64,000 nt of DNA from Sphingomonas sp. SORGH_AS_0950 (GTDB lineage: Bacteria > Pseudomonadota > Alphaproteobacteria > Sphingomonadales > Sphingomonadaceae). Where the stretch lies: the NCBI RefSeq assembly GCF_030818415.1, contig NZ_JAUTAE010000001.1, positions 1,901,001-1,965,000 on the forward strand. Direction: 5' to 3'. The notes beneath the pieces were generated by a model. That model was given only the letters and a program-made list of their open reading frames with translations. It searched no databases and had not been told where the DNA came from. Each line of letters opens with the position of its first letter. Within the stretch, counting starts at the first letter, position 1. A program made the translations under genes and the position numbers. Below are positions 24,926-33,124 of this stretch, piece after piece.

Positions 24926-26971
24926 ATGACGAAACACCTCCCCTGGATCGCGCTGGCGATCGTCGGAGCGGGCGCCTTGGGCGTCGTGGCGACGGTGCGC
25001 GGCGAGCCGATCAACGCGCTGTGGATCGTCGCGGCCGCGGTCTCGGTCTATCTGATCGCCTATCGTTATTATGCGCTGTTCATCGCGCGGGTGATCGGCA
25101 TCGACCCCAGCCGCCCCACCCCCGCCATTCGTCGCGCCGACGGGCTGGACTATGTCGCGACCGACCGGACGGTGCTGTTCGGCCACCACTTTGCCGCGAT
25201 CGCGGGCGCGGGGCCGCTGGTCGGGCCGGTGCTGGCGACGCAGATGGGCTATCTGCCGGGCACCTTGTGGATTCTGGCGGGCGTCGTGCTGGCCGGGGCG
25301 GTGCAGGATTTTCTGGTCCTGTTCCTGTCGATGCGGCGCGACGGGCGCTCGCTGGGCGAGCTGATCCGCATGGAGATGGGCCCCGTGGCGGGCACCATCG
25401 CGCTGTTCGGCGCCTTCATGATCATGGTCATCATCCTGGCCGTGCTGGCGCTGATCGTCGTGCGGGCGCTGGCGGAAAGCCCCTGGGGGCTGTTCACCGT
25501 GACGGCGACCGTGCCGCTGGCGATGCTGATGGGCGGCTATACCCGCTGGGTGCGGCCGGGAAAGATCGGCGAGGTGTCGATCATCGGCTTCATCGGCCTG
25601 ATCCTCGCCATCGTCTATGGCCAGTCGATCGCCGAGTCGGCCGTCCTCGCGCCGCTATTTACCTTCACGCCGGTCCAGCTCTGCTTCCTGCTGATCGGCT
25701 ATGGCGCAGTCGCCTCGGTGCTGCCGGTGTGGCTGCTGCTCGCACCGCGCGATTACCTCTCGACCTTTCTCAAGATCGGCGCGATCGTGGCGCTGGCGAT
25801 CGGCATCGTCATCATGGCGCCGCCGCTGAAGATGCCCGCGCTGACCCAATTCATCGACGGCAGCGGGCCGGTCTGGGCGGGGCCGCTCTTCCCCTTCCTG
25901 TTCATCACCATTGCCTGCGGCGCGGTGTCGGGCTTTCACGCGCTGATCGCCAGCGGCACCACCCCCAAGCTGATCGCCAGCGAGAGGGACGCACCGTTCA
26001 TCGGGTACGGCGCGATGCTGATGGAGAGCGCGGTGGCGATCATGGCCTTGGTCGCCGCCTCGATCCTGGATCCGGGCGTCTATTTCGCGATGAACGCGCC
26101 TGCCGCCGTACTGGGCACCGACCCGGCCAGCGCCGCCGCCGCCGTGACCGCGATGGGCTTTCCCATCTCGGCCGATACGCTGTCGCAGGTCGCGCGCGAC
26201 GTCGGCGAGCATACGATCATTTCGCGCGCAGGGGGAGCACCGACGCTGGCGGTGGCGATGGCGGAAATCTTCAGCCACCTGTTCGGCGGACAGGCGATGA
26301 AGGCCTTTTGGTATCACTTCGCCATATTGTTCGAGGCGCTGTTCATCCTGACCGCCGTGGATGCAGGGACCCGCGCCGGGCGGTTCATGCTCCAGGACCT
26401 GATCGGCCTCGCCGTCCCCAGCTTCCGGGGATCGAGCAAGGTCGCGCCGGGCCTGATCGCGACGGCCTTGTGCGTCGCGGCCTGGGGCTTCTTCCTCTAC
26501 CAGGGCGTCACCGATCCGCTGGGCGGGGTGAACACGCTGTGGCCGCTGTTCGGCATCTCCAACCAGATGCTGGCCGCCGTCGCGCTAATGCTGGCGACGG
26601 TCGTGCTGTTCCGCATGAAGAAGGACCGTTACGCCTGGATCACCGTGGTGCCGACCGTCTGGCTGCTCGCCTGCACGCTGACTGCCGGGTGGTTGAAGAT
26701 CTTCTCCGCCGACCCGCGCGTCGGTTTCCTGGCGCATGCCGATAAATTCGCCAGCGCCGCCGCGTCGGGCAAGGTGCTGCCCCCCGCCAAGACCATGGCG
26801 GAGATGGGGCGGATCGTCTTCAACGACCGGATCGATGCGGGGCTGTGCGCGATCTTCCTGGGCGTGGTGCTGGCGATCCTGGTCTATGCGGTCCGCACCT
26901 GCCTGATCGCCCGCCGGATAGACCGGCCGAGCATCAGCGAGATCCCGCCCGAAATGGCGGCGGCCGAATGA
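24926..26971 (+). CDS. cstA: Carbon starvation protein CstA (peptide/pyruvate transporter family)
   Basis: 681-residue inner-membrane protein with about 17 hydrophobic segments. YVATDRTVLFGHHFAAIAGAGPLVGPVLA near residue 76 is the CstA signature, and FHALIASGTTPKLIASERDA near 336 is a second conserved block. Members move peptides or pyruvate and are induced in carbon starvation. The stop overlaps the next start (ATGA at 26968-26971), pairing it with a YbdD/YjiX protein, the usual partner. Confidence 0.95.
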   Translation: MTKHLPWIALAIVGAGALGVVATVRGEPINALWIVAAAVSVYLIAYRYYALFIARVIGIDPSRPTPAIRRADGLDYVATDRTVLFGHHFAAIAGAGPLVGPVLATQMGYLPGTLWILAGVVLAGAVQDFLVLFLSMRRDGRSLGELIRMEMGPVAGTIALFGAFMIMVIILAVLALIVVRALAESPWGLFTVTATVPLAMLMGGYTRWVRPGKIGEVSIIGFIGLILAIVYGQSIAESAVLAPLFTFTPVQLCFLLIGYGAVASVLPVWLLLAPRDYLSTFLKIGAIVALAIGIVIMAPPLKMPALTQFIDGSGPVWAGPLFPFLFITIACGAVSGFHALIASGTTPKLIASERDAPFIGYGAMLMESAVAIMALVAASILDPGVYFAMNAPAAVLGTDPASAAAAVTAMGFPISADTLSQVARDVGEHTIISRAGGAPTLAVAMAEIFSHLFGGQAMKAFWYHFAILFEALFILTAVDAGTRAGRFMLQDLIGLAVPSFRGSSKVAPGLIATALCVAAWGFFLYQGVTDPLGGVNTLWPLFGISNQMLAAVALMLATVVLFRMKKDRYAWITVVPTVWLLACTLTAGWLKIFSADPRVGFLAHADKFASAAASGKVLPPAKTMAEMGRIVFNDRIDAGLCAIFLGVVLAILVYAVRTCLIARRIDRPSISEIPPEMAAAE

Positions 26972-27150
26972 GCTGGCTCGCCCGCCTGCGTGAGATCGGC
27001 AATGCCATGGTCGGGATGCCGAGCTATGACGCCTATCGGGCGCATATGGCGGCCAGGCATCCCGACCGGGAGCCGATGGACGAGGTGACGTTTTTCCGCG
27101 AGCGGCAACAGGCGCGGTACGGTGGCAAGAATGGTGGGCGTTGCTGTTGA
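26968..27150 (+). CDS. YbdD/YjiX family small protein
   Basis: 60 residues, WLARLREIGNAMVGMPSYDAYRAHMAARHPDREPMDEVTFFRERQQARY, the standard signature of the short protein encoded after cstA or btsT. It is thought to be needed for transport activity of its CstA-family partner. ATG 26968 overlaps the cstA stop by four bases. Confidence 0.9.
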   Translation: MSWLARLREIGNAMVGMPSYDAYRAHMAARHPDREPMDEVTFFRERQQARYGGKNGGRCC

Positions 27151-27531
27151 TTGTTCACGCGAAGGCGCGACGGCGCGAAGAGGAAAGAAGGTTGGTTCGC
27201 GCGGAGGCGCGGAGGCGCGGAGAGAAAGAGTGGGGCATTACCCCCCCTCCGTTCAGCCTGAGTGTAGTCGAAGGCCATGGGATGATGCCCGTCACGCGGG
27301 CGGAACGCGCCAGCGTTCGTTGAGCCTGCGGCTCGAAGTCCTTAGGCGTCTCCTTCCCTTGGCCTTCGACTACGCTCAGGCCGAACGGAGGTTCGAGAGA
27401 GAGGTAACAAGAGCCTGCCGCTCCCCCTCTGCGCCCTCCACGCCTCTGCGCGAACCACAAAAATCTCCGCGTCTCCGCGTCTCCGCGCGAACCAAAAACC
27501 TTCGCGCCATCGCGGCTTCGCGTGCCCCCGA
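27150..27531. repeat. Long inverted repeat, family C (copy 3), enclosing family B copies
   Basis: Left arm starts TTGTTCACGCGAAGGCGCGA (27150) and continues through a near-tandem GGAGGCGC run; right arm ends GCGGCTTCGCGTG (about 27511-27523) after repeated CTCCGCGTCTCCGCG. Between the arms lie family B copies at about 27252-27272, 27311-27335 and 27363-27385. One repeat family thus sits inside another. No gene is present between 27151 and 27695. Confidence 0.75.
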
Positions 27532-27615
27532 AAGCCCCATCCCGCCGCTACCCTTGCCTTTTGACCAAGCCACGGCTACATCGCGTTCCCATCCGAACAG
27601 CGCGGACGGACCTTT

Positions 27616-27642
27616 CGTCGCAGACCCCTTGGGTCAGCGACG
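27616..27642 (+). promoter_or_regulatory. Stem-loop upstream of secE
   Basis: CGTCGC-A-GACCC, loop CTTG, GGGTC-A-GCGACG gives an 11-bp stem with a single A-A mismatch. There is no U-tract after it, so it may be a leader structure or a transcript end for an upstream RNA. The tRNA-Trp often found before secE is absent. Confidence 0.4.
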
Positions 27643-27695
27643 GCGGCCCCATGCCTCGCTGACAGTATTTCAACGCAGGTGCGGGAACGGCACGA

Positions 27696-27893
27696 GTGGC
27701 GAAGACGACCCCCATCGAATTCTTCAACCAGGTCAAGACCGAGACCAAGAAGGTCGTCTGGCCGACGCGGCGCGAGACGGTGATGACCGGCGTGATGGTG
27801 GTCGTGATGACCACGATCCTGGCCATCTTCTTCCTGGCGGTCGACTCGTTCTTCGAGACGCTGGTCCGCACCCTGCTGTCGCTCGCGAAGTAA
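27696..27893 (+). CDS. secE: Preprotein translocase subunit SecE
   Basis: 65 residues with one membrane segment (about 30-53) and the conserved TKKVVWPTRRET amphipathic helix before it. It clamps the SecY channel in the inner membrane. The start is GTG 27696; no ATG fits. It is followed by nusG 10 bases later, the universal order. Confidence 0.96.
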   Translation: MAKTTPIEFFNQVKTETKKVVWPTRRETVMTGVMVVVMTTILAIFFLAVDSFFETLVRTLLSLAK

Positions 27894-27903
27894 AAGGGTT
27901 CCC

Positions 27904-28437
27904 ATGGCGCGCTGGTACATCATCCACGCTTATTCCGGTTTCGAGGGCAAGGTCCGCGATTCGATCATGGCCGAGGCGACCCGTCTGGGCCTCGACCATC
28001 TCGTCGCGCAGATCGAGGTGCCGACCGAAACCGTGACCGAGGCCCGTCGCGGCAAGAAGATCGCGGTCGAGCGCAAGTTCATGCCCGGTTACGTGCTGGC
28101 CAAGCTCGACATGAACGACCAGGTCTATCACCTGGTCAAGAACACGCCGAAGGTGACCGGCTTCCTGGGCGCGATGGGCAAGCCGCAGGCGATCAGCGAA
28201 AGCGAAGCCACGCGGATGCTGAACTCCAAGGAAGAGGCCGCCGCCCCGAAGCACAAGGTCAAGGTCGATTACGAGATCGGCGACGCGGTCAAGGTGCTGG
28301 AAGGCCCCTTCGCCAGCTTCAACGGCGTGGTCGAGGAACTGGATTTCGACAAGTCCAAGGTCAAGGTGTCGGTGTCGATCTTCGGTCGCGCGACCCCGGT
28401 GGAACTGGATTTCGAGCAGGTCGAACGCTCGAAATAA
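27904..28437 (+). CDS. nusG: Transcription termination/antitermination factor NusG
   Basis: 177 residues: N-terminal NGN domain (WYIIHAYSGFEGKVRDSI) and C-terminal KOW motif (GDAVKVLEGPFASFNGVVEELD, about 120-141). It links RNA polymerase with Rho or ribosomal S10. A terminator follows at 28454, so secE-nusG is a bicistron separated from rplK. Confidence 0.97.
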   Translation: MARWYIIHAYSGFEGKVRDSIMAEATRLGLDHLVAQIEVPTETVTEARRGKKIAVERKFMPGYVLAKLDMNDQVYHLVKNTPKVTGFLGAMGKPQAISESEATRMLNSKEEAAAPKHKVKVDYEIGDAVKVLEGPFASFNGVVEELDFDKSKVKVSVSIFGRATPVELDFEQVERSK

Positions 28438-28453
28438 GTTCGGATCGTCCGAC

Positions 28454-28490
28454 GAAAAGGGCCGGGGCGGCGACGCCACCGGCCCTTTTC
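28454..28490 (+). terminator. Rho-independent terminator after nusG
   Basis: AAAAGGGCCGG, loop of about 14 bases, CCGGCCCTTTTC. Stem of 11 pairs ending in four T. It is symmetric enough to act in both directions. Confidence 0.8.
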
Positions 28491-28513
28491 GTATCCAGAC
28501 CCGCTCCCAAACC

Positions 28514-28605
28514 GCCGTTCAGGCTGAGCGCAGCCGAAGCCCACGCCCTGCCCTTTCGGCAGATGGAATCCCGTGCACTTCGACTTCGCTCAGTGCGAAC
28601 GGAGG
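28514..28605. repeat. Family B repeat pair before rplK
   Basis: GTTCAGGCTGAGCGCAGCCG (about 28517-28536) and the inverted relative CTTCGACTTCGCTCAGTGCG (about 28578-28597). The rest of the 315-base nusG-rplK spacer holds the nusG terminator on the left and the presumed rplK promoter and leader on the right; no gene is seen. Confidence 0.65.
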
Positions 28606-28752
28606 TGAGGGCGGAGTCGCCTTGCCATTCCCCCTATTTTCGGCTATCGGCCCGCGCTTCCCTAGCATCATGCGACGGAACCCTTGCGGGAGGGTGCGCT
28701 GGCCTATGCCTTGCGTGCCCGTCACGACCGCTAGACTCGAAAAGAGAGTGAC

Positions 28753-29184
28753 ATGGCAAAGAAGATTACCGGCTATATCAAGCTGCAGGTCCCTGCAGGC
28801 GCCGCCAACCCCTCGCCGCCGATCGGCCCGGCGCTGGGTCAGCGCGGTGTGAACATCATGGAATTCTGCAAGGCGTTCAACGCGCAGACCGGCGAAGTCG
28901 AGAAGGGCACGCCTCTGCCCACCGTCATCACCGTCTATGCCGACCGTTCGTTCTCGTTCGAGACGAAGACCGCGCCTGCGACCTACCTCATCAAGAAGGC
29001 GGCCAACCTGAAGTCGGGCTCGAAGGAGCCGGGCAAGGTGTCGGCGGGCAAGATCGCGCGCTCGAAGCTCGAGGAAATCGCCCAGGTCAAGATGAAGGAC
29101 CTGAACGCCAACGATATCGAGGCCGCGACCAAGATCATCGAAGGCTCCGCCCGCGCGATGGGCCTCGAAGTGGTGGAGGGCTAA
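28753..29184 (+). CDS. rplK: 50S ribosomal protein L11
   Basis: 143 residues. [36 protein letters not shown] is the L11 N-terminal signature; the C-terminal rRNA-binding domain ends [16 protein letters not shown]. It binds the GTPase-associated region of 23S rRNA. Four bases separate it from rplA. Confidence 0.98.
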   Translation: MAKKITGYIKLQVPAGAANPSPPIGPALGQRGVNIMEFCKAFNAQTGEVEKGTPLPTVITVYADRSFSFETKTAPATYLIKKAANLKSGSKEPGKVSAGKIARSKLEEIAQVKMKDLNANDIEAATKIIEGSARAMGLEVVEG

Positions 29185-29188
29185 GATC

Positions 29189-29881
29189 ATGGCGAAGCTG
29201 ACCAAGAAGCAGAAGGCCGTCCAGATCGACTCCGAGAAGCTGCACGGCATCGACGAAGCGATCACGCTGGCGCGCACCAACGCGACCTCGAAGTTCGACG
29301 AAACGATCGAAGTCGCCGTCAACCTGGGCGTTGACCCGCGTCACGCCGACCAGATGGTGCGCGGCGTCGTCACCCTGCCCAAGGGCACCGGCAAGACCGT
29401 TCGCGTCGGCGTGTTCGCCAAGGGCGCGAAGGCCGACGAAGCACGCGCCGCTGGCGCCGACGTCGTGGGCGCCGAGGACCTGATGGAAACCATCCAGGGC
29501 GGCACCATCGACTTCGACCGCTGCATCGCGACCCCGGACATGATGGGCGTCGTCGGTCGCCTCGGCAAGGTGCTGGGCCCCAAGGGCCTGATGCCGAACC
29601 CGAAGCTGGGCACCGTGACCATGAACGTCGCCGAAGCCGTCAAGGCGGCCAAGGGCGGCCAAGTCGAATACCGCGTCGAAAAGGCCGGCATCATCCACTC
29701 GGGCATCGGCAAGGCGTCGTTCCCGGCGGAGGATCTGCGCGCGAACTTCGACGCGCTGGTCGACGCTCTCATCAAGGCCAAGCCGTCGGGCGCGAAGGGC
29801 AAGTATGTCCGCAAGATCGCCGTCTCGTCGACGATGGGCCGCGGCATCAAGGTGAACGTCTCGGAAGTTCCGGGCGCGTAA
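29189..29881 (+). CDS. rplA: 50S ribosomal protein L1
   Basis: 230 residues with the family signature [23 protein letters not shown] near residue 113-135. It shapes the L1 stalk and in many bacteria represses its own operon. The genes normally following (rplJ, rplL, rpoB) are absent; a terminator comes directly after the stop. Confidence 0.98.
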   Translation: MAKLTKKQKAVQIDSEKLHGIDEAITLARTNATSKFDETIEVAVNLGVDPRHADQMVRGVVTLPKGTGKTVRVGVFAKGAKADEARAAGADVVGAEDLMETIQGGTIDFDRCIATPDMMGVVGRLGKVLGPKGLMPNPKLGTVTMNVAEAVKAAKGGQVEYRVEKAGIIHSGIGKASFPAEDLRANFDALVDALIKAKPSGAKGKYVRKIAVSSTMGRGIKVNVSEVPGA

Positions 29882-29912
29882 TCCTCGCCGCAGCCGTCAG
29901 GCTGACAGATCA

Positions 29913-29944
29913 GGGGGTCGGGACTTCGGTTCCGGCCCCCTTTT
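29913..29944 (+). terminator. Rho-independent terminator after rplA
   Basis: GGGGGTCGG, loop around GACTTCGGTT, CCGGCCCCC, then TTTT. It closes the rplK-rplA unit. Confidence 0.85.
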
Positions 29945-30000
29945 CGTTATGCGCCTCTTGCCCGGCTTGCAGCGGGCGGTCAGGCCGCATAGGCTTGGCC

Positions 30001-30741
30001 ATGGCAAAAAAGCCCGACAATGGCCGCTTGTACGAGCGGATCGCGCGCGAGATCGGCGCGCAAATCACGGCCGGCGACTATGCGGTGGGCCAGCGCCTGC
30101 CGTCCGAGCGCGACCTGGCGCAGGCGCATGCGGTGTCCCGCCCCACGGTGCGCGAGGCGATCATCGCGCTCGAACTCGACGGTCTGGTCGAGGTGCGGAT
30201 GGGATCGGGCGTCTATGTGACGGCCGCCACCCCGCATGGCGGCGAACCGGGCCAGACCGATATCGGCCCCTTCGAGCTGCTGGAGGCGCGCCGCACGATC
30301 GAGAGCGAGGTCTGCGCGCTGGCGGCCACCCGCATCGACGATGCGACGCTGGCCGAATTGCGCACGCTGACCGACGCGCTGCACGACCCCGATCTGGAGC
30401 GCGCCGAGCTGGCCGACCGGCGGTTCCACGAAACGATCGCGCGCGCGACGCAGAACAGCGCGATGGTCGCGATGGTCGAGCTGCTGTGGAACGCCCGCGA
30501 ACGCTCGCCGCAATATCGGCTGCTTAGCGACAAGGCGCATGGCGCGGGCGTCGTCCCCCGGCTGGAGGACCATGTCGCGATCCTCGACGCGCTGATCGCG
30601 CGCGATGCAGACGCCGCGCGGGCGGCGATGCGCCAGCATCTGACCAATGTGCTCGATGCGATCCTGGCCGCGACCGAAGTGCACGAAATGGAACAGGCCC
30701 GCGCCCGCATCGCCGCGCATCGGGAGCGCTACGCGGTCTGA
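30001..30741 (+). CDS. FadR/UxuR-type GntR-family regulator
   Basis: 246 residues from ATG 30001; an in-frame TTG at 29995 is a possible earlier start and neither has a clear Shine-Dalgarno. The N-terminal winged helix (GQRLPSERDLAQAHAVSRPTVREAIIALELDGLVEVRMGSGVYV) is GntR, and the C-terminal all-helical FCD domain (residues about 90-220) has the Asp and His metal positions of the FadR subgroup. Beside KDG kinase and uxuA-uxaC-uxuB, it is most likely the hexuronate-responsive repressor (UxuR/ExuR role). Confidence 0.85.
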   Translation: MAKKPDNGRLYERIAREIGAQITAGDYAVGQRLPSERDLAQAHAVSRPTVREAIIALELDGLVEVRMGSGVYVTAATPHGGEPGQTDIGPFELLEARRTIESEVCALAATRIDDATLAELRTLTDALHDPDLERAELADRRFHETIARATQNSAMVAMVELLWNARERSPQYRLLSDKAHGAGVVPRLEDHVAILDALIARDADAARAAMRQHLTNVLDAILAATEVHEMEQARARIAAHRERYAV

Positions 30742-30860
30742 TTCCTGATCGTCGCCCCAGCGCAGGCTGGGGCCTTTGGCGCGGGAAGGGAATCCTCCGC
30801 CAGAGATCCCAGCCTGCGCTGGGATGACGATGGGGATGGCCGCCATTTGGCACGCTCCAC
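30742..30860. repeat. Inverted REP pair (family E)
   Basis: GCCCCAGCGCAGGCTGGGGC (about 30754-30773) and the inverted variant TCCCAGCCTGCGCTGGGATG (about 30808-30827) lie between convergent genes. Each half is itself a palindrome. No gene is seen. Confidence 0.6.
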
Positions 30861-30890
30861 CCCCGACCAGGGCCGACCAGCCCGAAGGCG

Positions 30891-31787
30891 TCAGCCCGGC
30901 ATGTCGGCATCGCGCGGCGGGATCGCGCCGGGCCGCATCACCGTCCATCCCGCCAGCCGGTGCCCGCACAGCGCCGCCTCGGCCGGGGCCAGCCCGTCGA
31001 GCCGCGCGGCCAGATACCCGGCATTGAACGCATCGCCCGCGCCGCTGGTATCGCGCGGCGACAGCCGTTCGGGCGGCGGCACCAGCCCGCTCGCCAGCAG
31101 GCACCCCTCGGCCCCCAGCTTGACCACGACCTCGCGCGCGCCCAGCCCCTGCCAGCGCGCCTGCACCCCCTCGGCCGAGCGCGTGCCCTCCAGCATCGTC
31201 TCGTCCTCCAGCGTCGGCAGGCCGATGTCGCACACCGCGACCGCGCGGCGGCACGCGGCTTGCGCGGTCGGCTGGTCGGGGAACAGCCGGGGGCGGTAAT
31301 TGCCGTCGAACGCCACCCGGCCACCCCGCGCGCGCACCCGCTCGGCCAGCGCGATCAGCCGATCCTGCCCCTCGGGCTCGAGGATCGCCATGGTGATGAG
31401 CGAAAAGAGCAGCAGATCCGCCCCTTCCACCTCGGCCAGCACCGCGTCGCTGCCGGGCAGCGACAAGGTGCGGCGCGCCGCGCTCTGCCCGCGCCAATAG
31501 GCAAAGCTGCGCTCGCCCGCCGCGTCGGTGGTGATCGCATACAGGCCCGGCATCCGCGTCGGATCGCTCTGGATCAGCGAGGTGTCGATCCCCTCGCCCG
31601 CCCAGTCGTGGCGCAGCGTCGCGCTGAACGGATCCTCGCCCAGCGCGGTGACGTACCGCACGTCGCGCCCCATGCGCGCCAGATGGATCGCGGTGTTCAG
31701 CGTGTCGCCGCCATGGCCCAGCCGCCAGTCCTGCGCACCGGCGCGCGACAGCTCGATCATTCCTTCCCCGACCACGACGATCCGCAT
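30891..31787 (-). CDS. kdgK: 2-dehydro-3-deoxygluconokinase (PfkB family)
   Basis: Phosphorylates KDG, the end product of the hexuronate branch, to KDPG for the Entner-Doudoroff pathway. 298 residues with the PfkB signatures: GHGGDTLNTAIHLARMG near 25-41 and DTSGAGDAFNAGYLAARL near 250-267, which contains the catalytic Asp. Substrate is assigned by its divergent position to uxuA and nearby regulator. It is the only gene of the cluster on this strand here. Confidence 0.88.
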   Translation of the reverse strand: MRIVVVGEGMIELSRAGAQDWRLGHGGDTLNTAIHLARMGRDVRYVTALGEDPFSATLRHDWAGEGIDTSLIQSDPTRMPGLYAITTDAAGERSFAYWRGQSAARRTLSLPGSDAVLAEVEGADLLLFSLITMAILEPEGQDRLIALAERVRARGGRVAFDGNYRPRLFPDQPTAQAACRRAVAVCDIGLPTLEDETMLEGTRSAEGVQARWQGLGAREVVVKLGAEGCLLASGLVPPPERLSPRDTSGAGDAFNAGYLAARLDGLAPAEAALCGHRLAGWTVMRPGAIPPRDADMPG

Positions 31788-31815
31788 GAAGCTTCCTCTC
31801 CTCTTTTATGCCCTA

Positions 31816-31864
31816 CCGGTCTTGAAAGACTGGCAAGGCCAATTCTACAAAACTGGTCTATCAG
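31816..31864. promoter_or_regulatory. Candidate UxuR-type operators between kdgK and uxuA
   Basis: Two palindromes lie in the divergent spacer: CCGGTCTTGAAAGACTGG (31816-31833, one mismatch) and CTGGTCTATCAG (31853-31864). FadR-family regulators bind sites with TGGTnnnACCA-like symmetry, and the neighbouring GntR gene is the obvious candidate. Position between the two promoters fits joint control. Confidence 0.45.
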
Positions 31865-31924
31865 AATCATTGCTGCTACCGCATCACCCAAAGCAGCTTG
31901 ATGTCCGCTGGAGAGGATGGCGAC

Positions 31925-33124
31925 ATGTTCATGACCCAGACAATGCGGTGGTTCGGCCCGGCCGACCCCGTGCCCTTGTCCCATATCCGCCAGGCGGGCG
32001 CCACCGAAGTGGTAACCGCGCTGCACGAAATCCCCAATGGAGAGGTCTGGCCGCGCGCCGCCATCGCCGAGCGGCGGCACATGATCGAGGCGGCCGGGCT
32101 GGGCTGGACCGTGGTCGAGAGCCTGCCGGTCCACGACGCGATCAAGCGCGGCGAGATGACCGATGCGCTGATCCAGGCTTATGGCGACAGCCTGCGCCAT
32201 CTGGCGGCGGAGGGGGTGCGCACCGTCACCTATAATTTCATGCCGCTGCTCGACTGGACGCGGACCGATCTCGACTGGCGGTTGCCCGACGGCGCGACCG
32301 CCTTGCGCTTCGAATGGGCGGCGGTGGCGGCCTATGACATCCATATACTGCGCCGACCGGGGGCAGAGGCCGATTATTCGCCCCAGGTCCGCGCCGCCGC
32401 CGCCGCGCGGTTCGAGGGCATGAGCGCCGAGGAGCGCCACCGGCTCGAGCGCACGATCATTGCCGGATTGCCGGGCAGCGAGGAGAGCTTCGACTCGCCC
32501 GCCTTCCTGCGCGCGATCGACAGCTATGCCGGGATCGACGCCGAACAGCTGCGTGCCAATCATGTCGCCTTTCTACGCGCGGTCTGCCCGATCGCCGAGG
32601 AGGTCGGCATCACCCTGGTCGTCCATCCCGACGATCCCCCCTTCCCCATTTTCGGCCTGCCGCGCGTGGTCAGCACCGCAGACGATCTTGCCCGGCTGTT
32701 TGCCGCCGTCCCCTCCCTCGCCAACGGGCTGTGCTTCTGCACGGGGTCGTTCGGCGCGCGGCCCGACAACGACCTGCCCGCCATGGTCCGCCGCTTTGGC
32801 GAGCGGATCGACTTTCTCCATCTGCGCGCGGTCGCCTGGGAAGCGGGCGAGCGCAATTTCCACGAGGCCGAGCATCTGGGCGGCGATGCGCGCATGATCG
32901 AAGTCGTCCGCGCAGTGGTCGAGCTGTCGCACGACCAGGGCCGTGCCATCGCGATGCGCCCCGATCACGGCCACCGCATGATGGACGACCTTCATCGCCA
33001 GGCCAATCCGGGCTATTCGCTGCTGGGCCGGATGCGCGGACTGGCGGAGCTGCGCGGGGCGGAGAGAGGAATTGCCGCGATGCTGGGCCTGACCCGAGAC
33101 TCCGTGCAGGAGATGGCGGCATGA
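31925..33124 (+). CDS. uxuA: Mannonate dehydratase
   Basis: Dehydrates D-mannonate to KDG. 399 residues from ATG 31925, with GAGAGGA upstream; ATG 31931 is two codons later. MRWFGPADPVPLSHIRQAGATEVVTALHEIPNGEVW at the N-terminus and HPDDPPFPIFGLPRVVST near 243 are UxuA hallmarks, including metal-binding His and Cys (LCFCTGSFGARPDND) residues. The stop overlaps the uxaC ATG. First gene of the three-gene hexuronate operon. Confidence 0.95.
   Translation: MFMTQTMRWFGPADPVPLSHIRQAGATEVVTALHEIPNGEVWPRAAIAERRHMIEAAGLGWTVVESLPVHDAIKRGEMTDALIQAYGDSLRHLAAEGVRTVTYNFMPLLDWTRTDLDWRLPDGATALRFEWAAVAAYDIHILRRPGAEADYSPQVRAAAAARFEGMSAEERHRLERTIIAGLPGSEESFDSPAFLRAIDSYAGIDAEQLRANHVAFLRAVCPIAEEVGITLVVHPDDPPFPIFGLPRVVSTADDLARLFAAVPSLANGLCFCTGSFGARPDNDLPAMVRRFGERIDFLHLRAVAWEAGERNFHEAEHLGGDARMIEVVRAVVELSHDQGRAIAMRPDHGHRMMDDLHRQANPGYSLLGRMRGLAELRGAERGIAAMLGLTRDSVQEMAA

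Noticed and set aside
27560..27695. Expected tRNA-Trp or tuf gene upstream of secE
   Set aside because: Searched by eye for a cloverleaf with CCA anticodon; only a stem-loop at 27616-27642 is found.
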